A stretch of 64,000 nucleotides of DNA from Prinia subflava (taxonomy: Eukaryota; Chordata; Aves; Passeriformes; Cisticolidae): NCBI RefSeq assembly GCF_021018805.1, contig NC_086283.1:56782705-56846704 (forward strand), read 5' to 3'. Numbering within the stretch: the stretch's first letter is position 1; the number at the start of each line of letters is the position of its first letter. A model generated the notes under the pieces. The model saw only the letters and a program-made list of their open reading frames with translations. It ran no database searches and was not told the DNA's origin. A program made the translations under genes and the position numbers. Shown piece after piece: positions 44,816-58,941 of the stretch.

Positions 44816-47800
44816 AAGCAAATACAAACATTTCCAAAAGATTCAGTAGCTTTGTGCTATGGATTTTACAGCAACAAATAAAAAAATCACTCACACCCTC
44901 CGAAAAAAAGAAAAAAAAAAAGAAGAATTGAAAGTAAAGGTATTCAAATGTCTTTAAAAAAAGGTATATAACACCCTAGTGCCAGCTATCAGTGTGAAAT
45001 AGATTTTTATAATTTTGGGGGGGAAAAACCACCAACAACCATATCAAGCAAAACCAAAATCAAACCCAAAAACCTTCTATAAACAGTCCTCATGGAACAG
45101 ACACTATTTTCCCTACCATTTGCACCAGGGCATCATCACTTTGTGCCGACATGGATTCAAAGAAAAATATCCCTTCTATTAACCCTTACAAAGTATTGAT
45201 AGCTGGAGTTGAACTCTTCAGCTGGAGTTGGAGTATTTGTTACTTTCAGCAACACCCAGTAGTATTCTTTGCCATAAGAACAAATAAAATCAGGAGAAAC
45301 ACACATTTCAGAGCAAGCCTAGAACTTTTCTGAGGACAACCTGCTTAAAAGGCTTCTTCCCTCTCCTACGCACACTCTTCAGAGTCTATTTCAGAGCTGT
45401 TGTCGAGGGGAATTTAAGGGGCACGTCCATGCTTCCCTCAAAATCTGGACCATTAAAAGTTGGTTATCATTTTACTTTTATACATTCCTATCTTCTTACT
45501 TCTCCATTTCAGAAACATGCTTTGTGCTGCATCACCATGTCTTTTTTAAGAACTCACAAAAGGCAGCTACTTTAAATGATTAATTTACAGCACAAGTACT
45601 TAAGCAAAAGATTAAACTTTTAATCTTCAGCATTTGGTTGACAGTAGTTTGGCTGAAATGTCAATTAAACAAATTGCTTGAGTGTGTTTCCCAATCTCTT
45701 AGTTCTCCAGAAAATGAAGTCAAAACCACTCTGAAGCCAGAGCTGGCCCACAAGGAAAGGTTACTATAATGGTGAAAAAAAAATATTTGGGTTTTTCTAA
45801 AACTTCACACAGGTTAGTAATTAGCTATTTTTCTGTTGAACTATTCCTAGCAGATCTTTGCATAGCATTGGATTAACATGTTCCATTTTTACAGTAGTTT
45901 ATTCACCATTGCATCTTAAAGGCTTTTGCAAATGAGTCAATTATGTGGTAGCAAGTGAACATCAGATGAGCTCATAGCAAGACATCATGTAAAACAGCTT
46001 GTTTTATTTCTCTTTTATAGTTGTCACTTATCTTACAGGAAAACCTTAAAGTTCTCTTTAAACAGAAGGAACAGATGTGAAGATTTTCAGTTTCATATTC
46101 CATTTACTCAGATATTATACCTCTATCTCTTTCCTTTCTCATCCAGCAACGCAATTCAGGGTCATGTGCTGCATAACTGACTAGATTTCTTTTCCTGAGT
46201 CAAATTGACCACAGGAAAATGAGGAGTTAAGAATACAGTATCATTTTAATATATGACACAGTCAGACTTGTGGTTTTGGTAGGTGAAAAAGGAAAGTCTA
46301 ATTGCACAAATGTCGAGTGGTATGTATCAGTGAAAAGACACGGAAATCTTTCTTCTGGTATCTCTGAGTTCAGTTCAAAGCACTGAGACTTTCAGAAGCA
46401 TAGCACTGGCATTTTTCTTGGCACTTTCCTCTTTCCTGCAGCATCCTTTACACTGTTTTTTCCCCTATTTTGTACCATGGAGCAACAATATGGTGAGCTG
46501 CATGTTTGTCCTATGAGGGTAATTGGAAAGTAAATCTATGTTATCTATTCCAGTGTATATTAATTAACTTTTCCTAAAGAAAACATCTATACTGACTGAA
46601 TAGGCAAGTCATATGCCCGGGAGGGGAACGAATAAGAAATCAATTCAGAAACTGTTGTGTGTTTTGACCTCTCTGAAGGATTCATTTAGCCCTAAGTTAC
46701 ACTCTGTTTTCTGCCTGTTTTCTGATCCTTACGTAACTCTAATCTTTTCCTCAGGAATTAATTTTCTTAATTTGAGGAACACTGAGTTAGTGCTTTGCTT
46801 TCCACAGCAACTTCAAGTTTATAATGCTGTTTTTCTCTTTTATTAATATAACTCTAATTTACGCATTTTTATTGCTGTTGTTGTTATAATTATTAATAGC
46901 AAGAGGCTCTTTACAAAAACACTCTAGTATCAGATGCTCTTGAATTAGGGTAATAATTAAGAGGAAATATATTTGTCATTTGACAATACATGAAAGGTGA
47001 AGTACATACTCATCCACATGACTGACTTGACTCACCAAAATCAAAACACACCCTTTCTGTATGACTATCTTTAACTCTTAACATGTGTTACTATAGAAAT
47101 GGTATCCACACTCATCTGTTCTTCTTCAGCAATTTTAAATCCCTTTAATTCATGGATTATCATAAGCTTCCAAGGGAGGTTAACCTCCTTTATCTCTAAA
47201 GATTTGAAAATCCCAAAGGGGCTCGACCATCTTTTACTTACTTACTGCTACAGTAACTGAGGTGCCTGACTTTTTGTTCATCTTGAAATTGTTTGGATCA
47301 AACATATCAATATATAATTTATCAACATTATTAGCTATTTCTTGAGTGTTCAGCAATGGACTTCTTTTCTTTCTTGGAAAGATAGTGATAAACTACCTGG
47401 ATACCTGCAGAATTTCATACCTATTTTCCCAACAAGAATCAGCTTATACAAGCCCCTTAGGAACTGCAGATCAGCTTTCCCTGTGTAGCTTCTAAAGAGT
47501 AAGGCTGCAGCTTACATCACAGTTCCTCCAGCTGCGTTAAGCTAAAAAGTTAATCCTTCCAGTATGTATTTCTCATTGACAGTTATTTTAGGTTATCATA
47601 CAGACCCGTTTAAAAAGTGGAGCTGGGAGTAATATTAAACCAAGTGGAAATATTTTTCATTTAAGCAAAGATAAAGGAAAAAAATATTTTTAGTTGGTAG
47701 ACGGCTGATTGCCTAGCATTTTCAAATGAAATAATGCTGTAGTATTTGTTAAGTCTTAAGAAAATTGTATTTAATTTTCAGGCATTAAAAATCTCATTAA

Positions 47801-49825
47801 GCTGAAGTTATCATTGGCAGTATAACTTACACATTTAAAGGTGGAAGAGATTATTATGGGAAGATTGCAACTCCCTTCGAAAAATTCCCAAATCTGTGTG
47901 CTAATAAGCTAGACTGATAAAAAAGGCCAAAAAGAATATGGCATCACAGAGAAGAGAACAATACATCCTCTGATTAGGCTTGGATTTACAGATACCCTGG
48001 GGAGTTTCTAATCAGAACACATTCAGGTTGCCCTTTATTTGTAGTGTCATGGTTTGGAGCCCAAAATGAATTATTTTATTTTCTCCTTTTGTTACTTCAT
48101 CATTTATTTTCTCCCCAGGATGATATGCCTAATATTCTTTAATAAAGTCAACAAGGATGTGAGGGCATATCTTTAGATGTTGTGAATTTATTACCATCAT
48201 CTTCTTACTCCTCAGCAAGAAGCAGGCTTATTCTTATCTGACCTCCTACTTTTTGCAGCTAGAGACTATTTGATGTGACCTGACTTATCTTAATTGATGT
48301 TTTTCAAGATAAGCAGCTACTGTAACTTAACAGTGTAGTTTCTAGAAAATAATATGTCTAGTGAAGAACATGTTTTGCCCAGAAGGACATTTGTACAGAA
48401 GAAAATAAATATTTTATGCTATTAGTTGCTTAGGAAAACTTGGCTTTTTCAGTTTCTGAAGAAAAAAGAATTGGTCTGTCTAATTTCCTACCAAAATGGA
48501 AATCCATTTCCATGTATTTTTGAGCTGAAAAGTAAGCATTTGAACATTATTATTATGGTATAATCAACCAAATCTTATTGCCTTCTAAAATCAGGTTTTA
48601 CCAAAGCATACCACTCTCCCAGGGCAGGTCACTGCAGTCTTCAGTTGAGTGATCCTTTTCTGTCCCAAGGCGGAATAGGTGAAATTAAAGGGCATGACTA
48701 ATTAATGCAGCAACTTCTACACAGAGCAGTACACCAGACGTGCTCTGATTCTCTACTTTCTACTCTTTTTTTATGTCAGTCAATTTTATCCTTTCAAGCC
48801 CATTAGCACTGCGTATTTGAGGATCAGGAATATTTCAGAGTAAGGAGGATATTTAATAATATTTATTTGTCTGGTTCTTTTAGGGTTTTTTAGTGTCATT
48901 TGAGGATGGTTCTTGTTGAGTGTTTTATCTGCCTGCTCTGAGGAGAGGTTTGCTCCATATCCATTTTTGGAAGTCTCAGGCTCATGCTGAGTGGTGTACT
49001 CTAAGCTGCAGGGTAGGGAAAGAGCTGAAGTGTTTTCTGCACCCTACCTCGAGACTTGCCTTTTTTATCTCTTGCAGACTGGATCTGGAAAAAGCTCAAC
49101 TGCTGCAATTTAGATCATCATCTGTTCTCTTGATGTGGTGTCTTCCAGAATCACAGATGCTTTTGAGAGAGAACTACTCAGATTCACTTTGCCTTAAACC
49201 TTGAAAAATGATTTTGTTCCTCCTTTTTTGTTATTTATTTTTTAACCTGGTTATAACAGAGAGAAAAAACAAATATATTTAGAAAAAAAACCACCCAAAA
49301 ATGTTATATGACATAGCGAAGAGAAAGGACATTGGGATATTAGAAAACTCTAAGTATAATTATTTGTCATTGGTAGGAGCATCAACTGATCAAGCATATG
49401 AATGTACAGTGTTACCAGATGTAGTCCAGGCACAGTCTATAAATACCGATGTATCTTTCTCTCAGGTGCACTATTTGTAAAAAAGAGAAAGGGAGAAGCC
49501 TAAACTTGGCAGATGCTGCAAAGAAGTGAGAAGGTACAAACAAACAGAGATTCAACATCAGGAGCCACAGTTTTATCAGTTGCTATAAGGATCTCCCCAG
49601 TTAAGTTACCCGTGACCAGGACTTCTATCTCAGCTGTAAATCGCACCAGAGCAGGAACTACCATACCTCAGGGTTATGTTTGGTTTATTCTCTCAAGACC
49701 GTATTTTTGGGAAATCAAATTAAACAGGTATCATGGCTTTGAAAAAGGAGGATTCATAAAAATGCAGGTATTACATCTGCATGCAAATATAGTGGTTTAT
49801 TTTAACAGCCAGTTGCCAGTTGGTT
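44816..49825. other. Unique AT-rich sequence, no gene seen
   Basis: Five kilobases with no recognisable CR1 or confident LTR. Single words such as 'tgtcatggtttggagccc' at 48047 recall an LTR terminus, but no partner end or duplication was found. Open frames of 60-94 codons have no family resemblance. Confidence 0.5.
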
Positions 49826-49990
49826 GTGGGGTGTGAGTCACCTGGGTTTGAGCTGTGAGGAATAGTGAGATGTGGCACAGGACTGACCTAACCTTTGGAG
49901 GCACCAAGGTGGGAATGGTCTTCTTTAATTTAGGTACAAGGCATTATATATTCAAAGACAAGGCATTACATATTCAAAGACATCCTGCAA
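49826..49990 (-). mobile_element. Possible ERV LTR remnant with duplicated TATA segment
   Basis: Read on the minus strand this segment has a TATA-like GAATATATAATGC, an ATTAAA signal (49924-49929) about 15 bases on, and a U5-like tail ending in CCCCACA opposite the TGTGGGG at 49826. The TATA-bearing 22-mer is present twice in tandem (49936-49979). This is the short-R arrangement also seen at 1330-1689. The U3 boundary and target-site duplication were not found, so the call is tentative. Confidence 0.4.
49936..49979. repeat. Two tandem copies of a 22-bp unit
   Basis: ACAAGGCATTATATATTCAA plus AG, followed by the same unit with one T-to-C change. The copies are otherwise identical. Confidence 0.95.
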
Positions 49991-52176
49991 CACAAGAACT
50001 ACATAACAGCTTCTGGCAAACCTCTGGAACAGCAGAAATCGACAAGAAACAAGCAGGTAACAAAGCAAGTTCAAGTAGCCATTTACACTGCTCACACTGC
50101 TGTGGAATCAATGGTTCAGCCACCATTTGAATAATGAGGATTATTTTTGTAGATGTTTTTAGGGATGAAAAAGTGGGCCAGGTAATTGCATTCTCAGATG
50201 ATGACTGAAACTTCACAGGAGAGAGAGTACTCAGGACTTGACAGGAGTTATGAGAAGAACCAGTCATTTACGTTTACATTTGAGTCAAGATGTACATTGA
50301 TGTCCAGTTCTCCAGTATAGGATGCTCATGCTACAACTTTCACAAAGTCTAGCACCAGGTACATTTCACCACTTACATTCTCCCACTTGGTCTCCTGCAC
50401 AGGTATTTATCTGAGCTGTTGTGCCCCAGGTTGAAATTCCCATGACTCAACCTGGTAAAAGAGAGAAAGGTTATTTCCAGAAGGCTTTTTCATCACAGTA
50501 AGATTCTAGAAGTCCTGCAGCATTTTACTGAAGGGGCTTGGGAAGTAGTAATTACATTTAAATTATATGTGAAGTTAATGCAGGGCAAGGACAAGTCTCA
50601 GTGCTCTATTTTGATATGCTAGCTGTATTTAGACTGAGATGTCTTCTTATTGAGCCATTCAAATGAATGATAACAAAGCCAACAGTATAACTTGTACTAA
50701 ATTATCCAAAGTTTGAAGGTTAAAATTGTACCTCTGGATTGATATGATTTTTTGTTTCTACCAGAAAGAAAGCTTGAAACTGTATTTACCCATGGTTTGA
50801 TTTCAATCTTTTATGGGCAGAAATGAAACTGAGGGTGTTGCAGGTGCTTTACTGTTGAGAAAGTATCTTCTTAGTGTTTGCTATCTGTGAAGCTAGGTGC
50901 TAAGCCTGTTTGAAGCCTTATTGAAGAAAAGTATATTGAAATGCTTTAAAAAAAATTATCAAGATGGATGAACATTTATTTCCCATCTGAATCAAGAAAC
51001 AAGAATGACTACTACTTTCCCTTTTTGTCTTCTGTGCTGGTCTTTTTAAAGTCCAGCTCCTAGAGTCCATTACTACAGTTTACTGCTTTTATTTCCTCCA
51101 TTTTTCAAAAATAACCTGTCCATATGCTTTTGAGAAAAGATTGACAATGTGCATCTTAAGCTCAATAATATTTATCCTAAACTCTCTGTGCTTAGGAAAA
51201 CAAGACAAGTACATCCCACAACCCATGCCAGCGCCTTCAGACACTCTGATTACTATCCATGTCAGGCTGCCTTAGCAACCCCGAACTAGAGAAGCTGAAA
51301 CTGTCCCTTGTACACAGCCAAGAAGAGGGAAGTTTGACTGCAATATCAACACAGTGGTACAGCAGCTTCTCAGAGCATGAGCAGGGTTGAAAGACACAGA
51401 AAGGACATTTGTCATAGCTAAAAAATATGCCTGAGTTATATTTTAATTTAGTGTGCTGATGGGATGTTTTAAGCAAAGGACTTGATACAAAACAGAATCT
51501 CCCCATACTCTACTTCCCTGTGAATTTAAAAGGTTCCTGCTGCTATTTTCACCCTTGTTTTCCACCACTTTGTGCTGTTTCTAACATTTTTTCAGTGTTC
51601 ATCTCTCTTTTATTCTTTTCTCTGCTTTTTCAAATCCACCCAGGGAAATGCTTGCTGTCAACTGTGTCTTCCCTTGCAGGTCCTGCTATGTAGATGTCTT
51701 CTTCTCAAGCTCTCTTGTTTATAAATCAGTTCCAAGGGCTTTAAAAGAAAGTAGAAGCAAAATTTGCCTGTTGGCAGCAATTTGGGACACTTTACATGGG
51801 ACAACGAACTTCTCATTATTTATTAACTGATACTAAACCTTGGTAAACTTCCTGTGTCACATCTTTGCTTAGTCTCAGGAAACATAACGTGACTCTGCAA
51901 GGCTTCTCTCTGCAGAAGCTCAGGAGCTGGTCAGAACTGTATTAACCCCTCTTTGTACCTTGCCATATGCAAATTAAAATAGTGTAACACCTGAATGCAA
52001 CAACAGGGAGCAAAGACACCTTTACAAAACACTCCCTGCCCACTTCTATGTTGGTTTTGCACAGGCTGTCCCAAAACTTTTCCTATGTTTTCCCTTGTAA
52101 CATGATTCCTCAGCACAGATTGGGGATGATTAAATAACAACAACAACAAGAAGTAAACATTTGGATATTTCTGGAG
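49991..52176. other. Unique AT-rich sequence, no gene seen
   Basis: No transposon or gene was recognised. Open frames up to 97 codons (49974-50267, minus) overlap the possible LTR and have no clear resemblance. Confidence 0.5.
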
Positions 52177-52257
52177 AAAACCAAACCAAACCAAACCAAA
52201 CCAAACCAAAACAAAACAAAACAAAACAAAACAAAACAAAACAAAACAAAACAAAAC
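52177..52257. repeat. Composite pentanucleotide microsatellite (CCAAA)6(ACAAA)9
   Basis: Six CCAAA units (52181-52210) pass directly into nine ACAAA units (52211-52255). The two motifs differ at one base, so one was probably derived from the other by substitution and expansion. Confidence 0.97.
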
Positions 52258-55200
52258 AGAATACCTGCCAGTAACAACAAATGTGTGCCAATAACAACAA
52301 AGATGTAGTATTGCTCATCCCTGTGAGGACCTTGCACAAATAGATACAAGGAACCAGTTATAAATTAACATGTTCAACTGAAAAAATAGTAAGTGAAATT
52401 ATTTTTTCATTAGCATAATCAAAACTTTTACTTGTAGAACAAAGGAAAAATTTTGAAAAACCCCTCAGAATCTTATTTTGAAAGTGGCTATGTAGTTGAG
52501 TCTTCTTGAAGTAAAAACGTATGTTCTGTAAGGGTTAATATTACACTTTCAGTAACAATATTAATAATAGCAACAGTAAAATTATTATGATCATCTTACA
52601 AACAACTTAAAGCTTCTCTCCATCATACTTAGGCTTCTGACATGTTTAGGGCAAATTTGAGATTACTCAGACTAGCAGAAGTTTTGTGCAAGAATTTTGT
52701 TTACTAATGCACAATGTTTTTGGACAACATATCTGAATTTTTGCTTTAGCATTGGCAAAACACTTTAAACTAAATATACATGATAGGCTTTTATATCTGA
52801 AGATTATTTCACTCATCTGCTAAGGGCTACAGGCAGGGATCTGCCCTCAGATCTATTCTGACTTGTGATTTGCTGGGGAGGATGAGGAAATTACACCAGC
52901 AAATGTACGCTGATGAGGTCTCTCCAAGTAGCTTTTTAAATTTGCCACCAGTGGACACAAAATACAGGACTACACAGTTGCTGTGATTCAGACAGTTCCA
53001 TATTACATATTTACTTTGTTGATATAGTAAGGACTACATTTTCACTTTGAGATCCTCAGGTGAAATAATTATTAGTCTCGGTGCAACCCTCACCACCAGA
53101 TGGTAGTGTTAAAGTCTTATTTGGTATGTAAATATTTCAAGAGTCTTGCCGATGATTTTGTTTTGAGTGGGTTTTTTTTTGTGTGTGTGTGTGCGTTTTG
53201 CAGAATGCTTTTGTTTTGATTAGGTATAAATCACAGAAAAAACCAAAGGAACTTCTAAAAATTTAGACTCCTGGGTTAAGAAGCGTTAGTAACTGGTGCT
53301 GTAGAGGTGCTCAGCTGTATGACTTCTAGTCCACAGCTGAGATGTACACCAGAGATAAATAAAACTTTTCATGAAACATCCATTCTCCATGTTTCTTCCT
53401 TACTCTCCTATACAGTGAGCAGAACTATGAGACTATGTTGCTAGTAGGGCAGCAACAGGAAATTGAGAGGCTTTCCCTGTACGCTTTTACTCTGTATTGT
53501 TTTCAGACTGTGTTGTGTAACCTCGTCTGGGCTCCTTGAAGAACACCTGCCGCAGTTGTACTTCCTCTTCTGCAGTGTAAACGTGTCTTTAGGGAATGAT
53601 CACAACATCCGTTTCAACTTATATTCCTGAAGTCAAAATCTTTGCTCCTGCATAGAGAAGGGGCACTCTCTGCTAACTAAAACCCTCAGTTATATGCTGA
53701 CACATGTTGTTGCTCTCCTACAGCCTGGATTCCAGTAAAATTCTGTATACTGCTCTTAGGTACTTTAGCCATAGATTTACAACACTGGAATTTCCTTCAT
53801 CTGCATTATTTAGACAATAGGTCCTGAATGTCATAACAGTGCTGTTTGGTACCTATTCCTCTACAATGGACAGAGAATTCTGGGGAAGTGAAGGAATTAT
53901 ATAAACCTGTTTTGAAATACTGTAATCAATACAATTATTTTTTTTTTAAGTTAATTTTTTGGTTAAGGTTTTTATTCTGTACCTATTGTGACCTATTCAT
54001 TGGCTGTAAAGGGTTTTGAGGAAAGCCATCAAGCATCACCCATGAATTAGTGGCATTACCGACTTTAGGCATGTAAATGAATAGCATACATCAAAGCATT
54101 TCAGCTTGCAGTCACCTTTTTCCTCATGACATGGCAACGCTAGCTGTGGAGGAAAAGCATGGAGGTGCTTTGATCCAGGGAGGAGAACAGCATGAAGTCC
54201 TGTTGACTTGAGGGAATTGCTATGGTAGTGCTGCAGTCCCAGCCGTCTCACTGGATGTCTAAAGGGTGTTTCTCAGTCCTGCACACTCTCAAGTTTCAGA
54301 AGTACACATGCTAGCTCTGCTTTAAATAAGAAGGCTGTAAAGGGAAGGTGTCTTTCCTTGATAGCTGAGTTGTCACAAAGATACCTATGCTCTTTTAAGC
54401 CCTAAAGTAATTTATAGTCAGATCAAAATTCAACGAACCTTTGTATACCGTTAGTGAAAAGACACTCCGGATAGGCTGCTTGATTGTAAGGGTACTGAGC
54501 TATTAATAAAACAGATTTAGACAGACAGAATTCAGGCCTTTCATGATTCTACATTTCAGACTTTCACACAGGAGTAGTTCTCACAGGACAACTAAAAAGC
54601 CTCTTTCTTCCACTGAAAACTTAGTTACTTTAAAGCAGGTTTTTTTCAAACATATCCATTTTTTCAAACAGAGCTGTAAAATAATATCTAAGCTGAAACA
54701 CAGAATAGAGGGAGGAGGACAGGGAGGGAATGATCATATGAGGCAGCTTAAAGATCTCTGCTTTTTATATCTCAAAAAAGATCATTGGTGTTATATACAC
54801 TACATGGAGAGATATATTTTGCCCAGCTCTATATGTGTACTTTTACTGGAATCTCTTGTGAAGTAAGCTGGCTGAATCTGATCTTGCACTGCAAAATTAT
54901 TTTTGCCAGGAGGCACAATATAGGATTCTGTCTATCTTTTTAACCATGCTGATGAGTGATTAGGGTCGCTAAGGTGGGCTTAATTTCAGAAAAAATCCAG
55001 TTTTTATTTCTGTAAGAATTCAGTTCTCTAGATAACTATCAAAATCTCTTTTATGTTCCTCTTAGAAGGAGACTAAAGGAACAACAGAAAGTATACCCTA
55101 TTGTAGTTTAGTCAGGATATGTTCTTCTGCAGAGGTCTTGGGCTAGGTATTTACACTGATTTTGGGGTGAAAATTTTTCCATGATAATTTTAGAGTCATC

Positions 55201-57782
55201 CCACAGCAGTTTTGAACTCTATGCATGACTAGATTTTTGATTTCTTGCAAGGGTTTGCAAGTAGGGGTGGAATAAGACAAAATGACCTACTCACTCCTAT
55301 TGCTGCCTCAGCACCATGACCATTTTTTCACTACAGTTGTGAACATCTAGTCCTTAAATGAATGGATCAATAATTATCCCTTAAAATAAAATAAAAAAAA
55401 AACCAAAACAACTCTGATCTGTCTCTCCCTTCTCTCAGATCTGGCTGTGGTATATATTTCACATTCAGCCTGCCTGATGTCATCAACTCCAGCTCCCATG
55501 TCCTTCTGTTATGATGATGTTTGTTCAGATGTGTTCCAAATAGCCATAGCAGGAATCACATGTTCTTGTTCATGTCCCTGGTGAGCTGTACATACACATA
55601 AAGAAATTTTTCTGCCACTTTTTGCTGACTTATAGCTAGCTAGCTTATTGCTAGAAAGTGTTGTCTAAGATTTCTCAACATTAAGGTAAAATTACAAGTC
55701 CTCATCTGAGCTTTTCCCACTCCTTTGTATTTTGAGAAAGTTTTTTTTAAATCCCAGCATTTTCAATCACAATTCAAGTTTAGTAATGTGTTCTTTATTG
55801 CCTTCAAGACAAAGTGTTGGTTTGGATTTTAGTGTCAGACTCTAACATGAAAGATTTAGGCAATGCCAATAAAAGGCAAGCTTGAAATTCTTACAATAAT
55901 TTCAATGAAAGCCACTGACTGCATAGGAGATTATGCAGATTTCAAATAAATAGAGGAAGGAAGACTAAGAAACCTATGACAGTCCTCACTCCCTCTTATA
56001 AAGGGGGAAAGCAATCCACACTGGAGATAATAACCACAAAAAATGTGCACATCAACGCTAAAAGGTGTGACACCAACTAGTTTATTTGCCAGTGGTCTTG
56101 GGGACAATGAGGACTCAGTTTAGATGGAATTTTCCAGGTCCTGAGCAGGTTTTACAGGAGCTATACAATTTTCAGTGCTGGAGCGAATTCAAATCTTCCT
56201 CAGGATTTGTGGTATCTTCCTCTAGTTTTATATATTCTTACCCAGCCTAGAAGGAAAAAATAATGAGAGCAAATAGCTGGGCAAAGTAAAAGAATCGGTG
56301 CAAATGTTGTCCACAATTTCCTAGAAAGAAGCACAGATCCTGGAACAAGTTGCATTTGTCAAAAAAGCATTTACAGGTTCTGCAAGAAATCCATTGCATT
56401 TCAGCTATTAATATGAATTTGATGCCCTGTGCTTGCATAACAGTATGGTATAAAATTCTGACACGTGGTAAAATCTGGCTTCTGTCTTTATATGACATAA
56501 GACAGAGAGAGGAGGGATGAGATCCCCATCTCATAGAAGGAACGTTGCTATGACAATTATACTGGCTAAAAATATAGTCATGACTGCTTAAAAGTCAGGG
56601 TAGTAAAAGCAGTATTCCCATTCTAAGATTAAAATGAGCAGGTTTTTGGAAGCTCAGAAATGGATAATTCTGAGGAAGGTATTTTGACCTTGAGTTATGT
56701 ATCTGCATTCAAGCAATTTAGTCTTTGCAGTGAATACACTGAACAATTAAAATTTGAAGTTGTATAGAAAATACATAGGGGGTTTATGGGTTTCTATGAT
56801 GAATTTCCTGTTTCTGCATTTGCAAGTTTTTTAAGCATATGAAGCATATGTGCTAATCTTGCCCAGAAAGCAGCAATACAATGACGCTGGTCACAAAAGG
56901 TAATCTTCATGGTTATTGGAAGATGTGATGTGACTTTCTCAAGCAGACAAACAAAGATTTGTCTGTGCCAACCATTATGTCATGTCCAAACAAGAAGTGC
57001 ACAGGAATAATTTTCCAAACGTCTCTGTCAGTATTTTTACAGTACCATCGTCTGGAGAGTGGGCTGGAGTTCTGGTTCCTAAGTCATTTTTCAGTTGAAA
57101 ATACAAATGAGGATGTGGCAGGTCACACATACACCTCCTCCTTGTCACAGTGTTTCTTGTACATGGGTACCATATACTGCGGGAGAAGACAGAGTTGTTA
57201 CTTTGCCTCTCTGATACAGATAAAACCAGCAGTACTTACATGACCCAAATTCTAGCTCAGACCTGGTGCCTAATTTACTGGTGGGTGGGCATAGGTTTTC
57301 AGCCCTTCGATGAATCACCGTTTAAGGGATCTGCCTGTCTCTGCTGAATTTCAGGAGCAAGTGCAGTACTGTGCCAAGCAGTGCTCCTCTAATTTGGGAT
57401 CACTAACAGTGTTTACATCACGAGATCCTGTAATTTACCACAGGCTTCAGCTTTGCAAAGATTTATTAAGGGCACATGGGGTTTCCCACTTCCTTTACAA
57501 AACAAACTATGCATCCCTAAGACTGCTTCATTGACATTCAGTCTCTTTACCTGCATCCTCTACTTGCATCAACAAAACTGTGGCCATTTTGAAGAAGCAG
57601 TCATTCCAGTGTCAAGGGTCACAGAAAAAGGGCCTCAAATACATGCAAGTCCCAGACAATAATGTGTAGCCCAATGCAGGTGCTACTTTTACATACACAC
57701 TTCTAAATAAGATAACCAAAACAGACAAATCCTGTAGGTATGCCCAGGATGCTTTAGTGATGCTTTTTGCCATTTTTGCATG
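52258..57782. other. Unique AT-rich sequence, no gene seen
   Basis: About 5.5 kb without a recognisable transposon. It contains a GT run after a T tract (about 53170-53195) and a T10 tract near 53939-53948. Open frames up to 107 codons (54543-54866) show no family resemblance. Confidence 0.5.
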
Positions 57783-58004
57783 TTTAGATTCAACATTAGG
57801 AAAACATTCTTCATTGAGAGTGTGGTCAAGCATTGGAATAGGCTGCCCAGAGATGCGATAGAATCACTGTTCCTGTAAATATTAATAAGTGTATAAATGT
57901 GGTGCCTAGAGGCATTGTTCAGTGTTAAATCTGGCAGTATTGGGTTAACAATTGGATTCAATGATCTTTGAGGTTTTTTCCAACCTAAATTATTCTGTCA
58001 TTCT
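57783..58004 (+). mobile_element. CR1 LINE 3' end
   Basis: Plus-strand CR1 end: 'gattcaacattaggaaaaca', 'ttcttcattgagagtgtggt', 'aggctgcccagagatgcgat', 'gatctttgaggttttttcca', 'acctaaattattctgtcatt'. An old 3'-UTR-only fragment. Confidence 0.85.
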
Positions 58005-58915
58005 CTGAAACTCACATACCAGAAACTGGAAGAAAGTAAACTTTTTATTTTTCTGTTGTTTGTAAGTAAGCGTATGCCAAATTTAATAGAAGAATTGAAG
58101 GTGAGAATTGAAAAGAAGATAGTCAAACTTAAATGGCCCAACTGTCCTACCCGCTGGGTGAACTGAGGCAAAATTCTTTGGAAATTCTTTATAAATAAAG
58201 TTAAAAATATACATGAGGCACTGTAACCAGAATAGTCCTTTTATTTTTATCCAGGTCAACAGTCAGATGTTTGATGTTAACTTCCTTTCTTTTGTGTCTT
58301 TTAGATCAGGGTGCGTAAAGCTCAGCTTGTGGTAACCTGCTGTAACTTAGTGTATCCATTCCTTCAAATTATTATATAGATGTAAAAATTTGGCAGAAGA
58401 AAAATTCTTCTTCTCAAAATACAGGGTATATATCAGCAAATAATTTGAAAATAACTTCACACTACTTGCATGTTGCACCTCTGTTTCATTCATGCATCCA
58501 GTGAATGAAATCTGATTTTGTTGAATTTTGACAGTCTTTTGGATTTTATCTAAACATCAACAAACCACTCAGGAAAATGAAAGCCTCAGTGCTTTCCTTG
58601 CCCCCCCCTTTTTTTAAGAGGTGTATTATCAGTTCTGTAAAAGCTGACAATTACCTTTCTTCATTTTCTTTCAGCTTGAATTTGTCCATGCATTTATTAC
58701 CGAGGGGAGTGCTATCCTTAATTGTGTGTTAAAACCTCCCCTGGCTCGGTACAGTATTTTCCCCACATAAATTATTTTCTTTCATGAGTTGTAAGGTCCA
58801 TAGGCACTGGCCATGGCTGACTGTCTTCCTGAGGCAGAGGGCTGGTTACACGTATGGGTAAGCTTGCTCCAGAGGTCATGCGTAGTTTTGCTGAGACAGC
58901 ACTGCAGATAACTAA

Positions 58916-58941
58916 TATCTAGTTAGATAACTAACTAGATA
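58916..58941. repeat. Inverted repeat, 10-bp arms
   Basis: TATCTAGTTA and its perfect reverse complement TAACTAGATA are separated by six bases. Further partial copies of 'ctagttag' follow at about 58946-58955. Confidence 0.85.

Noticed and set aside
48047..48300. LTR beginning at TGTCATGGTTTGG
   Set aside because: Only the terminus-like word matches; no partner CA end or target-site duplication was found.
52110..52349. Several Phe/Cys/Val-rich minus-strand open frames
   Set aside because: Artefacts of the CCAAA/ACAAA microsatellite.
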